NCBI GenBank assembly: GCA_026225215.1
Contig: JAMFSI010000047.1
Span: 1-38,008, forward strand
Source of the DNA: Sphingomonas palustris
GTDB lineage: Bacteria; Pseudomonadota; Alphaproteobacteria; Sphingomonadales; Sphingomonadaceae
Length of the DNA stretch: 38,008 nucleotides
Reading direction: 5' to 3'
Shown here in pieces: positions 33,483 to 38,008 of the stretch (within the stretch, counting starts at the first letter, position 1; each line of letters starts with the position of its first letter). The notes below the pieces were generated by a model that saw only the letters and a program-made list of their open reading frames with translations, did no database searches and was not told where the DNA came from. The translations under genes were made by a program, and so were the position numbers.

Positions 33483-34833
33483 TCGGCTGCCCCTTTTCGC
33501 TTAGGGCCATCGAGGTGCCAGCCGCGTGCCGCAACGTTTGCAGCGCATACCACAGCTGATAATCCTTGATGCCTTTCGCGGTCAGTTCGGCCGCCGTCAG
33601 CTTGAAGCGCGGATCGACCTGCTTGTCGGTTTCCAGCTTGTCGTCATTGAGCGCTGCCTCATTGACGAGATGCCCACGCAGATCGGATTCGCGCAGCGCA
33701 TCGAGGCTGCGCTTGCGTGCGTCGGCATCGGTCAGCTGTGGCACCTGGATATCGGGCTGAATCCCGCCTTCCTGCACCGAACGACCGCTCGGCGTGTAGT
33801 AGCGCGCCGTGGTCAGTTTCACCGCATGGGTCTTGTCGAGCCGGATCATGCTCTGGACGCTGCCCTTGCCGAAGCTGCGTTCGCCCATGATCAGCGCGCG
33901 ATGCTGGTCCTGCAAGGCGCCGGCGACGATTTCCGAGGCCGAAGCCGATCCGGCATCGATCAGCACCACGATCGGCAGGCCTCTGGCGGCATCGCCCGGG
34001 AACACCGATTCGGCGCGGTAAACTTCGTTATCGGCGGCCACCCGTCCGCGCTGCGAGACGATCACGCCATGCGTCAGGAACAGGTCGGACATCCCCACCG
34101 CCTCGTCCAGTGCCCCACCGGGGTTTTCGCGCAGATCGAGCACCAGGCCAGTCAGCTTGCCGGCCGACTGCGTCCGCATTTTCTGGATCGCCTGGTAGAC
34201 GTCCTTGGCGACATCATGCGAGAATTCGTTGATGGTGATAACGCCGATCGTGCCCTGAAGCTCGGAGGTCACCGGTTGCAGCGTGATGATTTCGCGCTTG
34301 ACGGTGATATCGAGAGGCTCGTCGCGGCCGGGCCGGTAAATCGTCAGCCGCACGCTGGTGCCGGGCTCGCCGCGCATCTTGGCAACGGCGTCGTCCAGTT
34401 CGCCGCCGTAAATCAGCTTGCCGTCGAGATGGGTGATGAAATCGCCCGCCTTGATCCCCGCCAGCGCCGCCGGGCTGCCACGCATCGGCGATACCACTTT
34501 CACCGCGCCGTCTTCCATCGCCACGCTGAGCCCTAGCCCGGCATAGCTGCCATCGATCATAGTATCGAGCCGCTCGAGGCTGGCGCCTTCGAGATAATCG
34601 GAATGGGGGTCGAGGCTGGCGAGCATGCCATCGATCGCGCCTTTGACCAGCTTGTCGTCATCGGTCGAATCGACGTAATCAGCTTTGATCAACTGGTAGA
34701 CAGTAAACAGCCGCGCAAAGCCGGGGGCCACCTGGCCATCGACCTCGGCCAGCCCGGCGGTCGTCGCGGGTAATAGCGCCACCGCCGTGACCAGCAGCCC
34801 GGCGCGGATCACCGCGCTCAATTTCTTCGTCAT
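33466..34833 (-). CDS. ctpA: S41 family C-terminal processing peptidase
   Basis: This is a 455-residue periplasmic serine protease. A signal peptide covers about residues 1-29. The early VYQLIKADYVDSTDDDKLVKGAIDGMLASLDPHSDY is a family signature (quoted in parts, core AIDGMLASLDPHS). The PDZ domain spans about 95-185, and the S41 core has DLRENPGGAL at about 233-242. The catalytic dyad is S298 in GSASASEI and K323 in SFGKGSVQ, 25 residues apart as in E. coli Prc. CtpA-type proteases control peptidoglycan hydrolases, fitting the EnvC-like gene 91 bases upstream. The start at ATG 34833 gives the clean signal peptide. Confidence 0.94.
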   Translation of the reverse strand: MTKKLSAVIRAGLLVTAVALLPATTAGLAEVDGQVAPGFARLFTVYQLIKADYVDSTDDDKLVKGAIDGMLASLDPHSDYLEGASLERLDTMIDGSYAGLGLSVAMEDGAVKVVSPMRGSPAALAGIKAGDFITHLDGKLIYGGELDDAVAKMRGEPGTSVRLTIYRPGRDEPLDITVKREIITLQPVTSELQGTIGVITINEFSHDVAKDVYQAIQKMRTQSAGKLTGLVLDLRENPGGALDEAVGMSDLFLTHGVIVSQRGRVAADNEVYRAESVFPGDAARGLPIVVLIDAGSASASEIVAGALQDQHRALIMGERSFGKGSVQSMIRLDKTHAVKLTTARYYTPSGRSVQEGGIQPDIQVPQLTDADARKRSLDALRESDLRGHLVNEAALNDDKLETDKQVDPRFKLTAAELTAKGIKDYQLWYALQTLRHAAGTSMALSEKGQPSGHAE

Positions 34834-34924
34834 CCGGGGCCTTTCCCGCGCAAACGGCAATATTGCCTGTGCCGGCTGAAACTATAGTGCAATGGTGATG
34901 AACGCCAGATGGCCTTCGCGCATT

Positions 34925-36184
34925 TCATCGCCGCACATAATCGAGCGGGTTCACGGCCTCGCCGTCGTGTCGCAACTCCAGCGTCAGCACCGGTCGGCCT
35001 GGGCCCGCGACGCCCAGCGGGGCGCCTGCGACCAAGACATCGCCGACGCGCACATCCACCTCGGCCATGCCGGTGATCAGGCTCGTCCAGCCGTCGTCAT
35101 GCGCTAGGATGACGATCTGGCCATAGCCGCGATAAGCGCCGGCAAAGGCGACCCGACCCGCCGCCGGCGCAACCACCTGGGCTCCGGCCTGCGTGGCGAT
35201 GCTGATCCCGCGTGAGCGCGCGCCTTGCCAGACATCGCCGAAGCCGGCGACCAGCCGACCCGTCAGCGGCAGCACATAGCCGGGTAAGGGCGTGGGCGCG
35301 GGCAAAGTATTTGCCAGGGCGACATCTTCCGCCAGTTGGCTCGCCGCTGACGCCTGCTCCGGCCGAGCGGGCCGCATCACCGGGCCGGGCAGCGCCGCCA
35401 GCCTTGCCCGCAAATCGTCTTCCTTGCCGAGATTATCGACCAGCGAGCCGAGGTCGCGGGCCTGCTCGGCCAGCGCCAATGCGCGTTCCGCCTCGCGATC
35501 GGCGCTGCCGCTGACATCGCGCGCGGCCAGCCGCTGCTGCGTTTCGAGCGAAGCCAGCGCCAGTCGGCGGTCCGCCAGCAGTTTGTCCTCGCCTTGCAGC
35601 GCGGCTTGCGCCTGCTGCATCTGCTCCTGCAAGACCCGGCCACGCGCGATTTCCGCCCGCAGCGCGGCGGTGCGGCGCTGTACTTCGGGGATCATGCTTT
35701 CAATCAGCGCCCGCATATGCACGGTGTCGATCACCGAGCCGGGCCGGAACAGGGCCAGCATGATCGGCCGGCGGGCCAACAGCTCCAGCGCTGCAGTCAG
35801 GCGCACCAGCGGTTGCTGGCGCTGGGCCAGATTAGCGCGCAACTGGGCGCTTTGCGCGCCGATCAAGCGAATCTGCGCTTCTTTCTCGGTGGTTTCCGCC
35901 TCGGCCTGCTGGATGCGCGCGGCGACCGCTGCAGCGTCCCGCGACGTCTTGTCGGCGACGGCGGTGGCGCGCGAGGCTTGCGTTTCCAATAGTTCGGCCC
36001 GGCTGCGTGCAGCTTGCGACTGTATCCGGGCATCGTCGAGAGCGCGGCGGGTTTCGACCACATCGGTCGGGTCGGCGTTTACCTGGGCGCTCACCACCTT
36101 TGCTCCGGCCAATACCCCAGCGAGCGTGGCGAACATGCAGATCGCCAAAACATTCATGGCGGCAGGGCGGCTACGCGGTGGCAT
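34925..36184 (-). CDS. EnvC-like murein hydrolase activator (degenerate LytM domain)
   Basis: This 419-residue exported protein has an N-terminal hydrophobic segment (about 10-34), long coiled coils (about 40-250, rich in Gln, Ala, Arg and Glu), and a C-terminal LytM (M23) fold. The zinc residues are missing: the usual HRGIDI reads SRGISIAT and the usual HxH reads TLELRHDG. This matches EnvC, which does not cut but activates amidases at division. GTG 36187, ATG 36184 and ATG 36157 are possible starts. It precedes ctpA and follows rlmH. Amidase partners are not in the window. Confidence 0.88.
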   Translation of the reverse strand: MPPRSRPAAMNVLAICMFATLAGVLAGAKVVSAQVNADPTDVVETRRALDDARIQSQAARSRAELLETQASRATAVADKTSRDAAAVAARIQQAEAETTEKEAQIRLIGAQSAQLRANLAQRQQPLVRLTAALELLARRPIMLALFRPGSVIDTVHMRALIESMIPEVQRRTAALRAEIARGRVLQEQMQQAQAALQGEDKLLADRRLALASLETQQRLAARDVSGSADREAERALALAEQARDLGSLVDNLGKEDDLRARLAALPGPVMRPARPEQASAASQLAEDVALANTLPAPTPLPGYVLPLTGRLVAGFGDVWQGARSRGISIATQAGAQVVAPAAGRVAFAGAYRGYGQIVILAHDDGWTSLITGMAEVDVRVGDVLVAGAPLGVAGPGRPVLTLELRHDGEAVNPLDYVRR

Positions 36185-36259
36185 CACGGCATGACTATCG
36201 TTTGTACGGTCGCGGCGAAAGCATCGCTGTGCAGGGCCCTGTGGAGCATTTTGATAGCT

Positions 36260-36682
36260 TCAGCCTGACCGGTGATAGGGATGGCTGGCGAGGATACTCG
36301 TGGCGCGCCACAATTGTTCGGCGAGCATGGCGCGGGCGAGCAGATGCGGCCAGGTCATGGCGCCAAAGCCGATCAGCCGGTCCGCGCCCTCGCGAGAGGC
36401 GGCGCCATGGCCATCGGCGGCCCCGATCAGGAAGCGCGTCTCGCGAATGCCCTCATCGCGCCAGCGGCCGAGCAGCGCCGCGAAGGCCTCGGAGGACAAT
36501 TGATCGCCGCGTTCATCGAGCAGGACATGGCGCGCGGGGGCGGGCGGCACGGGCAGCGTGCCCCCGGTTTCGGGCAATTCGGTCAGTTGAAACGGCCAGG
36601 CGATCCGCCGAGCATAGCGATCGACCAGTTCCGCTTCGGGCGAGCGCCCGATTTTGCCGCGCGCGATGATATGCAGACGCAA
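36260..36682 (-). CDS. rlmH: 23S rRNA (pseudouridine-1915-N3) methyltransferase RlmH
   Basis: This 140-residue SPOUT methyltransferase works as a dimer on the 70S ribosome. It begins MRLHIIARGKIG and has LLDERGDQLSSEAFA, then FLIGAADGHG (knot and SAM loop). The C-terminus is SHPYHRSG, where family members usually end in HPYHR plus one or two residues. Length is normal. It follows rsfS by 23 bases in a translation-linked cluster. Confidence 0.94.
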   Translation of the reverse strand: MRLHIIARGKIGRSPEAELVDRYARRIAWPFQLTELPETGGTLPVPPAPARHVLLDERGDQLSSEAFAALLGRWRDEGIRETRFLIGAADGHGAASREGADRLIGFGAMTWPHLLARAMLAEQLWRATSILASHPYHRSG

Positions 36683-36705
36683 GGCCGGGGCTCAGCCGGT
36701 TGGGC

Positions 36706-37128
36706 TCAAGGTGTGCCGGTACCCTCGCCAAAGCCCCACATCCGTTCGAGATTGTAGAAGCTGCGCACTTCGGGCCGGAACAGATGCACGACGATGTCGC
36801 CCGCATCGATCAGCACCCAATCGGCGGTGGGCAGGCCCTCGATCCGGGAGAGGCCGAAGCCGCCCTTCTTGATCCGCTCGGCCAGCTTTTGCGCCATGGC
36901 GGTGACTTGCCGTGAGGACCGGCCGGAAGCGACGATCATGTGATCGGCGATCGACGATTTGCCTTCCAGCGGAATCGACACGATCTCCTGCGCCTGATCG
37001 TCGTCGAGAGATTGCAGGACGAGGGCGTGCAGCGAGCCGGGCTCCGCAAAAGGGAGTGGGGTGGGGGAGAGCGGGGTGGCAATATCGGCGGGCTCGCCAG
37101 GGGCCGGTTGGGTGGAAATCTGGTTCAT
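36706..37128 (-). CDS. rsfS: Ribosomal silencing factor RsfS
   Basis: This 140-residue RsfS/Iojap protein binds L14 on the 50S subunit and stops subunit joining under starvation. After a Pro-rich lead of about 32 residues the core shows VLQSLDDDQAQEIVSIPLEGKSSIADHMIVASGRSSRQV (in parts, core SIADHMIVASGRS), then GLPTADWVLIDAGDIVVHLFRPEVRSFYNLERMW (core DWVLIDAGDIVVHLF). Both are hallmark motifs. The lead is longer than in E. coli and may begin later. nadD lies upstream by about 120 bases, the usual nadD-rsfS-rlmH order. Confidence 0.94.
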   Translation of the reverse strand: MNQISTQPAPGEPADIATPLSPTPLPFAEPGSLHALVLQSLDDDQAQEIVSIPLEGKSSIADHMIVASGRSSRQVTAMAQKLAERIKKGGFGLSRIEGLPTADWVLIDAGDIVVHLFRPEVRSFYNLERMWGFGEGTGTP

Positions 37129-37250
37129 GTAAGCTGGATCAGCTCCGTAAAAACATGCGCGACGGATCGGTCAGATCGTCGCGGCACAGGATAATGCGCT
37201 AAAAATCGGATGGCCATGTGGCCTGAGATGCTTGAAGGGGCACCTAGCCA

Positions 37251-37979
37251 TCAGACGTCCCGGGGGATAGCACGAAAAGTGACGACGTCGCGCAGGGCGT
37301 GCGAATCACCGCCAAGGCTCCAGTCGGGATCGGCATCGCGCAACGCGCTGGCCGAACGGGGATCGGGATCAAAACGCAGCAGCACCAGCGTCGGCGTGCT
37401 CCACTTCTCCGGCCCATGCAAACTGGCCGCGGACCGCCGGTAACGGTCGAACCAGGCCATCGCCGGACTGGCGGTAGCTTTCGCATCATACCCCGGACGA
37501 GCGATTACCGCAATCGGCATGGTCCGGGCGAGGCGGCGCCAATCGCGCCAGTGGTGCAATTGAGCGAGATTATCCGCCCCCATCAGCCAGATGAAGCGGC
37601 GTTTCGGCCAGCGGCGGCGCAACGCTTGCAGCGTATCGACGGTGTAGCGCGTGCCGAGATCGCGCTCGATCACGGTCACCCGGATCGGTGCGCGCCGCGC
37701 CTGCGCCCGCGCCGAGGCGGCGCGGGCCGCCAGACTGGCCATGCCCGCGGCGGGCTTGAGCGGGTTGCCCGGCGAGACCAGCCACCACACCTCGTCCAGC
37801 CCCAGCGCCGCCATGGCAAAGCGGGTGATCTGGCGGTGTCCGGCGTGCGCGGGGTTGAAGCTGCCACCCAGCAGGCCCGTGCGTATGGCAGCTTTTCCTC
37901 GCGAACGACGCGGCGCGTTGCGCCCGCGAAAGCCAGCGCGAGTCAGGGTCGAACCTGGCCCGTGCCGCGCACTTGCCAC
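37251..37979 (-). CDS. nadD: Nicotinate-nucleotide adenylyltransferase
   Basis: This 242-residue enzyme forms nicotinate adenine dinucleotide in NAD synthesis. The nucleotide-binding core begins at residue 34: LLGGSFNPAHAGHRQI (GGSFNPxHxGH). LVSPGNPLKP and WLMGADNLAQLHHWRDW follow, then the usual RPG motif. About 32 basic residues precede the core, and GTG 37979 is the only usual start codon in frame between the window edge and the core. It overlaps the end of proA by 37 bases. A shorter form starting at a rarer codon cannot be ruled out. Confidence 0.9.
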   Translation of the reverse strand: MASARHGPGSTLTRAGFRGRNAPRRSRGKAAIRTGLLGGSFNPAHAGHRQITRFAMAALGLDEVWWLVSPGNPLKPAAGMASLAARAASARAQARRAPIRVTVIERDLGTRYTVDTLQALRRRWPKRRFIWLMGADNLAQLHHWRDWRRLARTMPIAVIARPGYDAKATASPAMAWFDRYRRSAASLHGPEKWSTPTLVLLRFDPDPRSASALRDADPDWSLGGDSHALRDVVTFRAIPRDV

Positions 37980-38008
37980 TTGTATGTCGTCAATCCTTCC
38001 AGCGCCAC
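37943..38008 (-). CDS. proA: Glutamate-5-semialdehyde dehydrogenase, C-terminal end (5' part outside window)
   Basis: The last 21 codons and the TGA stop (37943-37945) of a gene entering from the right edge. They read VALEGLTTYKWQVRGTGQVRP, which is the characteristic ProA end (EGLTTYKW, G-GQVR). The frame ends inside nadD, overlapping it by 37 bases. ProA makes glutamate semialdehyde in proline synthesis. proA upstream of nadD-rsfS-rlmH is a common alphaproteobacterial order. Confidence 0.85.
   Translation of the reverse strand: MALEGLTTYKWQVRGTGQVRP

Noticed and set aside
33526..34536. 336-codon open frame antisense to ctpA
   Set aside because: Shadow of ctpA, which has signal peptide, PDZ and the catalytic Ser-Lys.
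35292..36194. 300-codon open frame antisense to the envC-like gene
   Set aside because: Ser/Arg/Ala-rich low-complexity translation typical of a shadow frame over a coiled-coil gene.

Overview
The window looks like a stretch of the main chromosome of an alphaproteobacterium of the order Sphingomonadales (Sphingomonas-like). This rests on high GC with alphaproteobacterial gene families (PopZ-like DUF2497, DUF1491, HemJ, CarD, Coq7-type hydroxylase, Suv3-like helicase) and on gene order; the genus cannot be fixed from sequence reading alone. I see no tRNA, rRNA, CRISPR array, insertion sequence, phage gene or other sign of recent transfer.

The main feature is the replication-origin neighbourhood. 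Between divergent ppsR (DUF299) and hemE (11221-11559) lies a non-coding stretch with degenerate DnaA boxes, two GANTC sites and an AT-rich block. The flanks match the gene order I remember around the Caulobacter/Rickettsia origin: ppsR-maf-aroE-coaE-dnaQ leftward, and hemE-hemJ-rho...mnmE-mnmG-rsmG-parA-parB rightward. Three parS palindromes lie at 17.2-19.7 kb, just before parAB, two of them inside the rsmG coding sequence. A PopZ-like polar organiser gene lies about 10 kb on the other side.

Layout: 1-4.2 kb, mostly plus strand: end of a TolC-type efflux protein, PopZ-like protein, hot-dog thioesterase, [2Fe-2S] protein, a small membrane protein (minus), CBS protein, ErpA-type Fe-S carrier, exonuclease III. 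4.3-11.2 kb, minus: SleB-type wall hydrolase, DUF1491, PaaI-like thioesterase, PtsN, HPF, then dnaQ, coaE, aroE, maf, ppsR. 11.2-11.56 kb: candidate oriC. 11.56-21.5 kb, mostly plus: hemE, hemJ, rho, a dienelactone hydrolase (minus), a DUF6489-like protein, mnmE, mnmG, rsmG, parA, parB. 21.6-26.3 kb: a secreted protein, a PQQ-type sugar dehydrogenase, a DUF815 ATPase, Sua5/TsaC, CarD. 26.7-30 kb, minus: ferredoxin FdxA, S4 RNA-binding protein, Suv3-like helicase. 30.2-31.8 kb, plus: M23 endopeptidase. 31.8-38 kb, minus: secreted protein, coq7, dsbB, ctpA, envC-like, rlmH, rsfS, nadD and the tail of proA.

Many neighbours overlap by ATGA or GTGA and are probably translationally coupled (maf-aroE-coaE; mnmG-rsmG-parA-parB; dsbB-coq7; S4-fdxA). 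Four copies of a palindromic repeat (core CTGGGGC-loop-GCCCCAG followed by ACCCC) sit just after the stop codons of xthA, hemJ, rho and parB, and look like a dispersed 3'-end or terminator-like element family. I found no wholly new enzyme system. The best leads are the origin/parS/PopZ arrangement, the repeat family, the altered G4 motif of MnmE and the Suv3-S4-FdxA(-CarD) cluster.
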